From contig NZ_CP042910.1 of NCBI RefSeq assembly GCF_008298035.1, forward strand, positions 1,570,001-1,634,000: a stretch of 64,000 bases of DNA. The letters are read 5' to 3'. Of this stretch, positions 1-8,441 are shown piece by piece (position 1 is the first letter of the stretch; the number at the start of each line of letters is the position of its first letter). Origin of the DNA: Gimesia maris. GTDB taxonomy: Bacteria; Planctomycetota; Planctomycetia; Planctomycetales; Planctomycetaceae. Made by a program: the position numbers and the translations under genes. Below the pieces are notes generated by a model. That model saw only the letters and a program-made list of their open reading frames with translations. It did no database searches and was not told where the DNA came from.

Positions 1-1920
1 ATTTACCGTGTGCTGATCAGACTGGCTTCCGGTCTGGATAAAACCGAGGAAGCCATTGAATATGCTCAGAAGGCGGTTGAGCTGGATCCCGAAGACTATG
101 AGCTGATGCGGAAACTGGGTCTGCATATGGCAGGACAGGGACGTTTTGAAGAGGCGGTCACTTTTCTGAAAAAGGCTTCGGATTCTCCTTCGATTGATAA
201 GAAGTCGGGTGTCTATGTGATTATCCAGCACGATCAGGCAAATCTGTACGAGCGGCTGGGGAAAAAAGAGGAAGCCGCCCAGTGCTGGGAAGTCGTATTT
301 CGCGCCCTTACGAAACCGGAAGAATTTACATTCGAGTACAATACACGTTCACAACTGGAAGCCAAGCAGGGCAAACTGTATGAGCGAATTGGCCAGTCCT
401 TTCTGGAAACAGACCGCCTCAAACTGGCTGTAGACGCTTTTAATAAAGCGGCTGATTCTCAGAAGGGGCGTCCCGGAATTCTGAAATATCACCTGGCACA
501 GGTTTATTTTCAGTCCAAACAGTATCAACAGGCTCTGGATTCCCTGCAGTCTTATTTCGATGAACAACTGCAGTCCAAGGGACGCAGAGCTTATGAATTT
601 TTAACGGAAATCTTAACAGCATTGAATCGCCAGGCCGACGTGATTCCCCAGCTGGAAAAACTCGCAGAAAAAGATCGCTTCAACCGGACTCTGCATTATT
701 ATCTGGCCGAACAGTACGGTGAAAATGATCGTTTTGATGATGCAGAGAAAACCTATCTTGAATCCATTGGAGAGTCTTCAGATACAGAAGGCCTGGCAGG
801 CCTGTTATCGCTGTATCAGAAAAATCAAAAGTATGCCAAGTTAATCGAGACACTTTCTAAGATTGTACAGACCGGAGATGGCGTTCAGCGAATCCAGTCT
901 AATCTGGAAAGGATGTCGAAAGATCCGGAGCTGGTGAAAGGTCTGATTGCGGAAGCGGAGAAGTTGAAGAAACAGGATCCACCCGGAGTAGACGTGTTTT
1001 CTGCCTTCATGATTGCGAAACTCGCTTCCGAAGCCGATCGGAAGGCTGCTGCCTCCGAGTTTTATCAGTTTGCCATGGATGCCGCTGCTAAACACGAAAA
1101 ACCACAGATTCGCGGTAACTGGACGCTGTTGATTCTTCAAGAGTACAGTCAGCTGCTACGTGAAGAAGACAAGTATGGGGAACTGGCTGTCCTGCTACAG
1201 AAAGCGGTTGAGAACCCATTGCTGGCACCGCAGCGAATCAACCTGTTGTATTTCCTGGCGGATGCACGTGAGCGAAATGGAGAGACAGAAGCAGCGATCA
1301 AAGTGAATGAAGAAGCGCGGCAGGCAGCACCCAAATTCCCTCTGCTGGATTACCAGCACGCCTGGATTTACTATCACAGCCACGACTGGGAAAAAGCCAT
1401 TGTGCAGATGCAGAAATTCATCAAAAAATATCCCGAACAGAAAGAGCGGGTCTACCAGGTGAAGATGATGCTCTCAAATACCTATGTACAACAGGGGGAG
1501 ATTGGCAAAGGGGAAGCCGTCCTGGAGGAGATGCTGGCGGACGATCCTGAGAATCCTTCGATCAATAATGACCTGGGTTATCTGTATGCAGACCAGGGGA
1601 AAAACCTTGAAAAAGCGGAAAAGATGATTCGGATCGCTTTGAAATCCGAACCGGACAATATGGCTTACCTTGACAGTATGGGGTGGGTTTTATTCAAGCT
1701 GGAACGTTACCAGGAAGCGGCTGAATATCTTGAGAAAGCCAGCAAGTTGCCGGGCGGTGGGGACAGTACGATCCTGGATCATCTGGCAGACTGCTATCAC
1801 AAGCTTAATAAAACCAAAGAAGCGAATGAGCTCTGGAAGAAAGCGCTGGAAGAAGCACAACAGTCCTCTCCTGCAGACCCGAAATTGATTGATCAGCTTC
1901 AGAAAAAACTGAACCAGTAA
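1..1920 (+). CDS. Tetratricopeptide-repeat protein, 5'-truncated by window edge
   Basis: The reading frame is already open at base 1 (codons for I, Y, R precede the first GTG at 10), so the true start lies upstream and at least 639 residues are seen here. Almost the whole length is built of TPR-like helix pairs with the usual A-x-x-Y/F and small-residue spacing, clearest near the N-terminal end (AIEYAQKAVELDP) and in the last 150 residues (NDLGYLYADQGKNLEKAEKMI, then LDSMGWVLFKLERYQEAAEYL). TPR arrays are protein-binding scaffolds, so the partner cannot be named. No catalytic domain is visible in this part, and a signal peptide, if any, would be outside the window. The next gene, for a YebC-family protein, follows after about 110 bp on the same strand. 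Confidence 0.85.
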   Translation: MYRVLIRLASGLDKTEEAIEYAQKAVELDPEDYELMRKLGLHMAGQGRFEEAVTFLKKASDSPSIDKKSGVYVIIQHDQANLYERLGKKEEAAQCWEVVFRALTKPEEFTFEYNTRSQLEAKQGKLYERIGQSFLETDRLKLAVDAFNKAADSQKGRPGILKYHLAQVYFQSKQYQQALDSLQSYFDEQLQSKGRRAYEFLTEILTALNRQADVIPQLEKLAEKDRFNRTLHYYLAEQYGENDRFDDAEKTYLESIGESSDTEGLAGLLSLYQKNQKYAKLIETLSKIVQTGDGVQRIQSNLERMSKDPELVKGLIAEAEKLKKQDPPGVDVFSAFMIAKLASEADRKAAASEFYQFAMDAAAKHEKPQIRGNWTLLILQEYSQLLREEDKYGELAVLLQKAVENPLLAPQRINLLYFLADARERNGETEAAIKVNEEARQAAPKFPLLDYQHAWIYYHSHDWEKAIVQMQKFIKKYPEQKERVYQVKMMLSNTYVQQGEIGKGEAVLEEMLADDPENPSINNDLGYLYADQGKNLEKAEKMIRIALKSEPDNMAYLDSMGWVLFKLERYQEAAEYLEKASKLPGGGDSTILDHLADCYHKLNKTKEANELWKKALEEAQQSSPADPKLIDQLQKKLNQ

Positions 1921-2031
1921 TCGATTTCTTTCCCTGTCCGTTTATTGTAATATAAGGCCCGGTATTTATTCTTTTCTGCGTCCTTCGTTCGCAGTGAATT
2001 CACGCATACTTAGAGCTGAGTAAAGTTACAA

Positions 2032-2784
2032 ATGGCAGGTCATTCTCATTGGGCAAATATCGCCGCCAAGAAAGGCGTGGTCGATAAGAAGCGGGGTAAA
2101 CTCTTTGGCAAGTTGAGTCGTGCGATCATCGTAGCGGCACAGCATGGCGGGGGAGACCCTGTCATGAATCTGGCGTTGCGGTATGCGATCGACAAAGCCC
2201 GCAAAGCCAGTATGCCGAAAGAAAATATTGACCGCGCTGTTAAAAAAGGCTGTGGTGAATTATCCGGCGAAAATTTTGAAGAACTGGTCTACGAGGGGTA
2301 TGGTTCCGCTGGTGTGGCAGTCTTGTGTGATATCCTGACGGAAAATCGAAATCGAACCGCTGGTGAAGTCCGCAAGATCTTTGAAGTGCATGGCGGGAAC
2401 CTGGGCAGCACGGGGTGTGTCGCCTGGATGTTCGAGCGAAAAGGCCTGTTCCTGATTCCCTCTGATGCGATTGAGGAAGATGAACTGTTCGAAGTCGCGC
2501 TGGAAGTCGGCGCTGATGATGTCTCTGCGAACGGAGATGTTTTCGAAGTCACGTGCAGCATAGATGCATTTCAGCAGGTTTCGGAAGAATTTGAAAAACG
2601 CAATATACCTACCAATCTGGCCGAGTTATCGCGAATTCCGGATACAACCGTTGATCTGGGAGTAGAAGATGGTAAAAAAGTATTGAAACTCATGGAGGCA
2701 CTGGAAGATCATGATGATGTGCAAAGCGTAACCGCGAATTTCAATATTCCGGAAGACATCATGGCAGAGGTTTTAGCCGACTAA
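2032..2784 (+). CDS. YebC/PmpR/TACO1-family regulatory protein
   Basis: A 250-residue protein, the usual length for the family. The N-terminus MAGHSHWANIAAKKGVVDKK is the hallmark YebC opening, followed by KARKASMPKENIDRAVKKG and the acidic middle domain with YEGYGSAGVAVLCDILTENR. Family members are cytosolic; different members have been described as DNA-binding transcriptional regulators and as translation factors that relieve ribosome stalling, and the sequence alone does not decide between these roles. The ATG at 2032 gives the conserved N-terminus, although the ribosome-binding site is weak. In many bacteria yebC lies next to ruvABC; here ruvB is two genes downstream, with a zinc-ribbon membrane protein gene between, which may be a remnant of that order. 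Confidence 0.95.
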   Translation: MAGHSHWANIAAKKGVVDKKRGKLFGKLSRAIIVAAQHGGGDPVMNLALRYAIDKARKASMPKENIDRAVKKGCGELSGENFEELVYEGYGSAGVAVLCDILTENRNRTAGEVRKIFEVHGGNLGSTGCVAWMFERKGLFLIPSDAIEEDELFEVALEVGADDVSANGDVFEVTCSIDAFQQVSEEFEKRNIPTNLAELSRIPDTTVDLGVEDGKKVLKLMEALEDHDDVQSVTANFNIPEDIMAEVLAD

Positions 2785-2815
2785 ACACCAGGTAAACAGG
2801 ACAGGGGATCCCACA

Positions 2816-3919
2816 TTGACGATTGAATTCAGTTGTTCGCATTGTAATAAAGTCCTGAAAACCTCTGATGACAAAGCCGGACGCCGTGCCAAGTGCCCAC
2901 AGTGTGGCGAACCGATCCTTGTCCCTGCACCCGAACCCTCTCCCTCTGCTCAAACAGATGACGGTTTTGATGAATTTGATCGACTTGATTCCGAGACACC
3001 GGTTCCGGAAGATCAGAGCTTTCTGGCTGAAGGTCCTGTGCGGGAAGAAGATAGCTTTCTGGCGGGGAACCAGACCGATTGTCCCATGTGTGGAGAATCG
3101 AGCCCTGCTGGTTCAAAACGGTGCCAACACTGTGGAGAAATGCTGCAGAAAGGGGAATGGGTGCCCCGCAAAATTAAGGTGGGCGATGTTTTCTCCCGCA
3201 CCTGGGAAGTCTATAAAGCTAACCTGGGATCTATCATTGGAATCCATATTCTGGCCTATGTTCTCTATGTCGTAGCGGCAGTCGTGGTCATGCTGATTTT
3301 GATGGCAATTGGATTTGCGGGAGCACTGGTATTGGGACTGGGGCAAGGCGATCAGAGTCTGATTGTTGTCTTTGGAGTAATCTTCTACTTTGTGGCAATA
3401 TTAATTATTTACAGTATCGTATTTTATCTGATGCTGGGGGTGATGAAATATTTATTGAAGATGGTTCGAGGTGAGCACCCTGAAATGGGGGAAATCTTCA
3501 GTGGAGGTCCTTTTTTAGGCAGAATGATACTGTGCAGTATTGTTTTTGGTCTTGCCTATATGGCTGGACTTGTGGCTTTTATCATTCCGGGTTTGATTAT
3601 CGTGTTTATGTTCTGGCCGTATGCCTTTCTGCTGATTGACCGGGATTTACCGGGGATTGACGCTTTCACGGAATCAAGAAAAGTCACCGCCGGGAATAAG
3701 TTCAGCATGTTCCTGATCTATCTGATCATGGCCGGAGTTTCGATCGTGCCCTATTTGTTGCTCCTGGCAATGATGTCCTCCGTAGAACAGGCGGGGGGGC
3801 CAGCACAGACTATGGTCTTTCTCATGTTTTTCGGTTTCATGGCTTTCATATATCTGATGGTGATCCCGTTTTACTCGGTACTTGGTACCGTGAGTTATGC
3901 AGAGATGACTTATCAATAA
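2816..3919 (+). CDS. Zinc-ribbon membrane protein
   Basis: A 367-residue protein starting at a TTG 31 bp after the YebC-family gene. The first 30 residues are a zinc ribbon, with CSHC and CPQC pairs around the KTSDDKAGRRAKC core that planctomycetes place at the start of many proteins. A low-complexity acidic linker (about residues 35-85) leads to a second ribbon, CPMC then CQHC, near residues 88-107. The C-terminal 240 residues are strongly hydrophobic, with about five or six likely membrane segments beginning near VGDVFSRTWEVYKANLG, a pattern seen in DUF975- and glycerophosphodiester-phosphodiesterase-type membrane domains. The ribbons should face the cytoplasm. No enzyme motif is visible and the function is unknown. 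Confidence 0.8.
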   Translation: MTIEFSCSHCNKVLKTSDDKAGRRAKCPQCGEPILVPAPEPSPSAQTDDGFDEFDRLDSETPVPEDQSFLAEGPVREEDSFLAGNQTDCPMCGESSPAGSKRCQHCGEMLQKGEWVPRKIKVGDVFSRTWEVYKANLGSIIGIHILAYVLYVVAAVVVMLILMAIGFAGALVLGLGQGDQSLIVVFGVIFYFVAILIIYSIVFYLMLGVMKYLLKMVRGEHPEMGEIFSGGPFLGRMILCSIVFGLAYMAGLVAFIIPGLIIVFMFWPYAFLLIDRDLPGIDAFTESRKVTAGNKFSMFLIYLIMAGVSIVPYLLLLAMMSSVEQAGGPAQTMVFLMFFGFMAFIYLMVIPFYSVLGTVSYAEMTYQ

Positions 3920-4276
3920 TCGCCCAGACGTCAGGTCAGAAAGCATCTGGTGTAAAATCTTCAGGTCCTGGACCTTCAGGCATGAGATCTGAAGTTGCAT
4001 TGCATTTGCCCTCCTGTTCTTTTTGTTCAATGGGCGGCGGATTAAGGGCTTCAGATTAAATCCGGATTCGGAGCGGTGAGCAGCTCCGGGGGTTTTACGG
4101 CAGGGCGGCTGATTTGCTATGATACCAGCCGTTAAACGAGGCAGAGTCGCTTCGCGCAGTGTACATTGACCACTACTGAGGTTGATGGTGTCGTCTTCCG
4201 TGCACTTGAGTTCAAGTATCATGCTTGGCATGAAGCGATCGCACAATGGAATGCATATCAGGGTGTGGATGGAAGT
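3920..4276. other. Intergenic stretch before ruvB
   Basis: About 357 bp between the zinc-ribbon gene and the preferred ruvB start. It holds a short odd palindrome, AGGTCC-T-GGACCT (3963-3975), between two copies of CTTCAGG, and a weak 6-bp hairpin (CGGAGC/GCTCCG, about 4068-4087) followed by GGGGTTTTA that could be a poor terminator. The ruvB frame is open upstream to a TTG at 4166, but that extension resembles no RuvB sequence. I see no RNA gene. Confidence 0.4.
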
Positions 4277-5347
4277 ATGGTACGAGAGCCTGTCATTAAG
4301 GGAGATGATGAACCGGAAGATCTTTCTTCGGGTGGTGAAGACGGCTGGGATTCCAGTTTTCTGGCCGACGATGGTGAGTACGATGACGCTTTACGGCCTC
4401 AGCGTCTGAGCGAAGTGGTGGGGCAGCGTGCCGTTGTGGAACGTCTGGAAGTCTTTCTGGATGCCACGCGGAAGCGCAATGAACCACTGGGCCATCTTTT
4501 GCTCGATGGACCTCCCGGATTGGGAAAAACGACTCTGGCATCGGTACTGCCTCGGGAACTGGGGACCGAACTGCAGATCACCTCTGGCCCTTCTTTAAGT
4601 GCACCAAAAGACCTGCTCCCTTTTCTGACGAATGCCAGCCACGGATCGTTTCTGTTCATTGATGAGATTCACCGGATGCCGGCGACTGTCGAAGAGTTTA
4701 TCTATCCTGCAATGGAAGATTTCCGGGTGGATATTACTCTGGGTGAAGGTCTGAATGCCCGGACCGTTAACATGAAACTGCAGAAGTTCACTGTGATTGG
4801 TGCGACGACGCGGAGCGGGATGCTGACGGCTCCTTTGCGGGATCGTTTTGTCCGCCGCGAGCATCTGGACTTTTATGAAGATCAGGAACTGATAGAAATC
4901 GTCCGCAGGAATGCCCGCAAACTGAAAACACCAATCACGGATGACGCCGCTTTTGAGATTGCCCGTCGTAGCCGGGGGACACCACGGAAAGCGAATAATC
5001 TGTTGCGCTGGGCGCGTGACTTTGCCACAAGTAAGGCGGATGGTAAGATTACCAACGAAGTGGTGAAGCGCGCCTTTGAAATGCTGGAGATTGATCAGTT
5101 GGGACTGGAACGCCAGGATCGTCGTTATCTGGAAGCCCTGGTGAAAACATTTTCCGGCGGACCTGCGGGAGTACAGGCGCTGGGGCATACCTTGAACATT
5201 CCGGCGGATACCCTGGAAGACGAAGTGGAACCGTTCTTATTACGTTGCGGATTTATCCAGCGTTCCCCCCGAGGTCGTATTGTCACCATGGCCGCGATGG
5301 AGCATTTAAACCTGAACCCTCCTGCGGGTGGCAGTCTCTTCAGATAG
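4277..5347 (+). CDS. ruvB: Holliday junction branch migration ATPase RuvB
   Basis: A AAA+ hexameric motor that drives branch migration of Holliday junctions together with RuvA. Walker A is GPPGLGKTT (residues 78-86), Walker B is FIDEIH (about 127-132), and sensor/arginine-finger sequences are GATTRSG and APLRDRF. The C-terminal winged-helix domain ends with [13 protein letters not shown] chose the ATG at 4277, which has GGATGGAAG just upstream and gives 356 residues, close to the family norm of about 340. A TTG at 4166 would add 37 residues with no family resemblance. The first 40 residues are unusually acidic. No ruvA or ruvC adjoins it. mnmG follows after 38 bp. Confidence 0.95.
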   Translation: MVREPVIKGDDEPEDLSSGGEDGWDSSFLADDGEYDDALRPQRLSEVVGQRAVVERLEVFLDATRKRNEPLGHLLLDGPPGLGKTTLASVLPRELGTELQITSGPSLSAPKDLLPFLTNASHGSFLFIDEIHRMPATVEEFIYPAMEDFRVDITLGEGLNARTVNMKLQKFTVIGATTRSGMLTAPLRDRFVRREHLDFYEDQELIEIVRRNARKLKTPITDDAAFEIARRSRGTPRKANNLLRWARDFATSKADGKITNEVVKRAFEMLEIDQLGLERQDRRYLEALVKTFSGGPAGVQALGHTLNIPADTLEDEVEPFLLRCGFIQRSPRGRIVTMAAMEHLNLNPPAGGSLFR

Positions 5348-5385
5348 TATCTGAATTACATACTCTTATTTTACAAAGAAGAACC

Positions 5386-7218
5386 ATGAGTCATTCCGTT
5401 TCGTATGATTATGATATCGTTGTCGTTGGTGCAGGGCACGCCGGCTGTGAAGCTGCTCTGGCTTCTGCAAGGCTGGGGGCCAAAACAGCGCTTTTAACGA
5501 TGAACTGCGATACGGTCGGACAGATGAGCTGTAACCCTGCGATTGGTGGAGTGGCGAAAGGCCAGATCGTTCGTGAAATCGATGCCCTGGGTGGTGAAAT
5601 GGGGCGCGTGATCGACGAGACCGGAATTCAGTTCCGGATGCTCAATCTCTCCAAAGGTCCCGCCATGCACAGCCCCCGGGCACAGGCGGACAAAAAAGCG
5701 TATCAGTTCTGCATGAAGTGGAAGGTAGAGCAACAGGACAACCTGGCTTTGCGGCAGGAAATCGTGAAAAGTCTGATCGTCGAAAATGATCAGATTTGCG
5801 GAGTGGAAGTGCACGGCGATGCGACCTATCGGGCGCGCGCCGTGATTCTGACAACGGGCACATTCCTGCAGGCAATCATGCATACGGGAGAAGCAAAGAC
5901 CAAAGGGGGACGCGCTGGGGAAGGAACGACGGGAACCCTGTCCGACAGCCTGGCACAACTGGGCTTTGAACTACAGCGATTTAAAACGGGAACACCCGCA
6001 CGTCTGAATGGACGCACAATTGATTTTTCTGTGCTGGAAGAACAGCCCGGAGATGAACGTCCCCAGCCATTTTCCTATATGACTGAGAAGCTGACTCAAG
6101 AGCAGATGCCCTGCTATCTGACCGAAACCAACGAGCACGTCCATCGAGTGATCAATGAGAATCTGCATCGGGCGCCCATGTATTCCGGACAGATCAACTC
6201 AACCGGGCCGCGCTATTGTCCTTCCATCGAAGATAAAGTGGTACGGTTCTCTGAACGTAATTCCCATCAGATTTTCCTGGAACCGGAAGGGCGTTATACG
6301 AACGAGTATTACTGCAACGGGATTTCAACCAGTCTGCCACGTGATGTGCAGGATGAGATGATCCATTCCATCCGGGGTCTGGAAAAAACGGAAATCATGC
6401 GTTACGGCTACGCGGTGGAATATGATTTTGCGACTCCGACACAGTTAAAACCCACGCTGGAAACCAAGCGGGTTGCCGGGCTCTATTTCGCCGGACAGTT
6501 GAACGGGACCACCGGTTATGAGGAAGCAGCCGGGCAGGGATTGCTGGCAGGATTGAATGCCGCATTAAAGATTGCTGGGAAAGAGGATCTCATTCTCGAT
6601 CGTAACGAAGCCTATCTGGGAGTACTGATCGATGATCTGGTGACGAAAGGCGTTGATGAACCCTACAGGATGTTTACCTCACGAGCCGAGTTTCGTTTAC
6701 TGCTCAGGCAGGATAATGCGGATCGGCGGATGACGCCCATTGGTCAGCGTATCGGTTCGGTCAGCCAGGAACGCTGGGAACAGTTTCAGGCATACGAAGC
6801 AGAAATCAGTCAAATTATGGAGTTCATTCGCGGTAACCGATATCAGGGCCAGACTCTGGAAGAATGGTTACGGCGGCAGGATACCGGCTGGGAAGATATC
6901 TGCGGATTTGCACCGGAATTAAAAGCGTTCCCACTCTCTGAACGGGCCATCGAGCAGACGTTGATCGAAGTTCAGTATGCAGGCTACATCAAACGCCAGA
7001 CTGCTGAAATTGAGAAGCAGAAGAATGTGGAAACTCTGCACATTCCAGATCATATCGACTACCAGCTGGTTCCGAATCTGCGAAATGAAGCCAAGGAAAA
7101 ACTGAGCCGCGTCAAGCCACGAAACATCGGGCAGGCAGGGAGAATCAGTGGGGTAACGCCGGCTGACCTGACAGTTTTAGTACTTTATTTAAACAGTTCC
7201 AGCCGACTGGCGACCTGA
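5386..7218 (+). CDS. mnmG: tRNA uridine-5-carboxymethylaminomethyl modification enzyme MnmG (GidA)
   Basis: An FAD enzyme that, with the GTPase MnmE, installs the carboxymethylaminomethyl group on U34 of tRNAs. It is 610 residues long, near the usual 620-630. The Rossmann motif GAGHAGCEAA starts at residue 15, followed by CDTVGQMSCNPAIGGVAKGQ, the conserved active-site segment. The middle part carries TGTFL and the GLYFAGQLNGTTGYEEAAGQG FAD block, and the C-terminus has the MnmE/tRNA-binding helices (ARGEARGISGVTP-like LGQAGRISGVTPADL). The ATG at 5386 is preceded by AAAGAAGAA and starts two residues before the beta strand; an in-frame ATG at 5245 lies inside ruvB and is rejected. No mnmE or rsmG is adjacent. 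Confidence 0.97.
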   Translation: MSHSVSYDYDIVVVGAGHAGCEAALASARLGAKTALLTMNCDTVGQMSCNPAIGGVAKGQIVREIDALGGEMGRVIDETGIQFRMLNLSKGPAMHSPRAQADKKAYQFCMKWKVEQQDNLALRQEIVKSLIVENDQICGVEVHGDATYRARAVILTTGTFLQAIMHTGEAKTKGGRAGEGTTGTLSDSLAQLGFELQRFKTGTPARLNGRTIDFSVLEEQPGDERPQPFSYMTEKLTQEQMPCYLTETNEHVHRVINENLHRAPMYSGQINSTGPRYCPSIEDKVVRFSERNSHQIFLEPEGRYTNEYYCNGISTSLPRDVQDEMIHSIRGLEKTEIMRYGYAVEYDFATPTQLKPTLETKRVAGLYFAGQLNGTTGYEEAAGQGLLAGLNAALKIAGKEDLILDRNEAYLGVLIDDLVTKGVDEPYRMFTSRAEFRLLLRQDNADRRMTPIGQRIGSVSQERWEQFQAYEAEISQIMEFIRGNRYQGQTLEEWLRRQDTGWEDICGFAPELKAFPLSERAIEQTLIEVQYAGYIKRQTAEIEKQKNVETLHIPDHIDYQLVPNLRNEAKEKLSRVKPRNIGQAGRISGVTPADLTVLVLYLNSSSRLAT

Positions 7219-7300
7219 TCATTCTCGATGCAGGTGATCAAAAAATCGTAACTCTTTGCTGCGCTGGGGGTTTTTGCCGTCTATTCATACTGTTTAAAAC

Positions 7301-7321
7301 CGCAGAAAATGCTTTTCTGCG
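7301..7321 (+). terminator. Perfect hairpin after mnmG (possible terminator)
   Basis: CGCAGAAAA (7301-7309), loop TGC, TTTTCTGCG (7313-7321): a 9-bp perfect stem about 80 bp after the mnmG stop codon. It is not followed by a T-run, so it is either a stem whose own T4 arm helps termination or an mRNA 3'-end stabiliser. Confidence 0.4.
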
Positions 7322-7405
7322 ATGATTCTCCCTGTTTCTAATGCGTGTAAGTGTAAGGGCAGTCGGCGTTTATTTCAATAATTCAGTCAAGATAGCGAAT
7401 GCGTG

Positions 7406-7433
7406 TTGACCATATCGTCAGAATAGATACAAT
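7406..7433 (+). promoter_or_regulatory. Predicted sigma-70-type promoter for the two-component pair
   Basis: TTGACC (7406-7411), 16-bp spacer, TACAAT (7428-7433): five of six matches to each consensus hexamer. It points towards the HTH-receiver gene that starts at 7765. Confidence 0.5.
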
Positions 7434-7624
7434 CGGAGTTATTGATAATACTGGTAAAGTCAAGCGGTATTGAAAGTTTTGGCGTTTGTATCTATGTGGG
7501 ATACTTAAAGCGTCTGGAAAATCAGTGGCGTTTGGCAAGTGAACGGGCCACAGAACTGCACCTTGGAGGATGCGGTTTATTATCGCTTTACCTCATTTTC
7601 AGGTAAATAGGTAAGAGGCTGATT

Positions 7625-7708
7625 ATGGAGATGTCAGTTTCATGCAGCGGTGTTGATGATCGGGTCATCACTACTTCTGCGCAGGGGCTCGGTTATTGCA
7701 TGTTGTAA
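7625..7708 (+). CDS. Possible leader peptide (27 codons)
   Basis: An ATG at 7625 preceded by AAGAGG with 6-nt spacing opens 27 codons ending in TAA at 7706. The peptide (MEMSVSCSGVDDRVITTSAQ at its start) resembles nothing I know. It ends 56 bp before the HTH-receiver start and is followed by the hairpin at 7732-7750, an arrangement seen in attenuation leaders. The codon run is short enough to occur by chance, so this is a candidate only. Confidence 0.2.
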   Translation: MEMSVSCSGVDDRVITTSAQGLGYCML

Positions 7709-7731
7709 TAGCCTTACAGCGCTTGGTCTTT

Positions 7732-7750
7732 CCCGCAGCTTAGGGGCGGG
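7732..7750 (+). promoter_or_regulatory. Hairpin just upstream of the HTH-receiver ribosome-binding site
   Basis: CCCGC (7732-7736) and GCGGG (7746-7750) form a 5-bp GC-only stem ending 6 nt before the AAAGG ribosome-binding site at 7756-7760. It could modulate translation start. No biochemical inference beyond position. Confidence 0.3.
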
Positions 7751-7764
7751 TCTTCAAAGGATGG

Positions 7765-8358
7765 ATGAGCAATATGAAAACGGTCTTTACCACGGGCGAA
7801 GCCGCAAAGATTTGCAAAGTGAGTCAACAAACGATTATTCGCTGTTTTGATTCAGGCCAATTAAAGGGATTTCGGGTACCCGGCTCTCGCTTTCGTAGAA
7901 TTCCGCGCGACGTGTTGTTTAAGTTTATGAAAGACAACGGAATTCCGACTGATGCCCTGGAAAGTGGAAAGCGTAAAGCTTTAATCGTGGATGACGATGA
8001 AGAGTTGGTAGAATTGATTCGCGACGTACTGGAAGCGGATTCCCGCTTCGAAATTCGCGTAGCAAATAACGGCTTTGACGCCGGGATGATGGTGAAAGAA
8101 TATCATCCGGACATCATTATTCTGGATGTCATGCTGCCTGATATTAATGGTAAGGAAGTCTGCCAGCGGGTTCGCAGTGATTCCTCGATGGACGATGTCA
8201 AAATTATCTGCATCAGTGGTATGGTTGAAGCAGACAAGATTGACGATCTGAAAGCCGCCGGTGCAAATGACTTTATGCAAAAGCCGTTTGAAGTAGAGCA
8301 GTTAGCCGATCGCGTCTGTACGCTTCTGAATCTGGAATCTGTTCATACTGCCGGCTGA
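7765..8358 (+). CDS. Excisionase/MerR-type HTH fused to a response-regulator receiver domain
   Basis: A 197-residue cytosolic protein. Residues 1-60 are a small winged-helix DNA-binding domain of the MerR/excisionase type (TTGEAAKICKVSQQTIIRCFDSGQLKG, then GSRFRRIPR). Residues 70-192 are a complete receiver domain: acidic pocket D76-D77-D78, phospho-acceptor D121 in ILDVMLPD, S151, and K173 in MQKPFE. The DNA-binding domain precedes the receiver, the reverse of the common OmpR/NarL order. The start at 7765 has AAAGG upstream; a second ATG at 7774 is possible. A histidine kinase gene follows after about 80 bp, so the two form a likely phosphorelay pair; targets are unknown. Confidence 0.9.
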   Translation: MSNMKTVFTTGEAAKICKVSQQTIIRCFDSGQLKGFRVPGSRFRRIPRDVLFKFMKDNGIPTDALESGKRKALIVDDDEELVELIRDVLEADSRFEIRVANNGFDAGMMVKEYHPDIIILDVMLPDINGKEVCQRVRSDSSMDDVKIICISGMVEADKIDDLKAAGANDFMQKPFEVEQLADRVCTLLNLESVHTAG

Positions 8359-8385
8359 TTTCAGAGTCAGGTGAAATATCAGTAA

Positions 8386-8418
8386 CATGACGATCGGATT
8401 GCGCTTCCGATCGTCGTG
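8386..8418 (+). promoter_or_regulatory. Strong 13-bp hairpin between regulator and kinase genes
   Basis: CATGACGATCGGA (8386-8398) pairs with TCCGATCGTCGTG (8406-8418), 13 bp with one G-U pair and a 7-nt loop. No T-run follows. Position inside the two-gene unit suggests an intercistronic element that sets the ratio of regulator to kinase, by partial termination or by protecting the upstream message. Confidence 0.5.
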
Positions 8419-8441
8419 GCTACTGTTAAATGGAGCGTCTG

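Larger units (their letters stand above)
7219..7764. other. Long intergenic leader before the HTH-receiver gene
   Basis: A 546-bp stretch holding several signals listed separately: a 9-bp perfect hairpin at 7301-7321, a good sigma-70-type promoter at 7406-7433, a possible 27-codon leader ORF at 7625-7708 and a hairpin at 7732-7750. If the promoter is the only one, the mRNA has an untranslated leader of about 325 nt, long for a two-component regulator gene. Confidence 0.5.
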
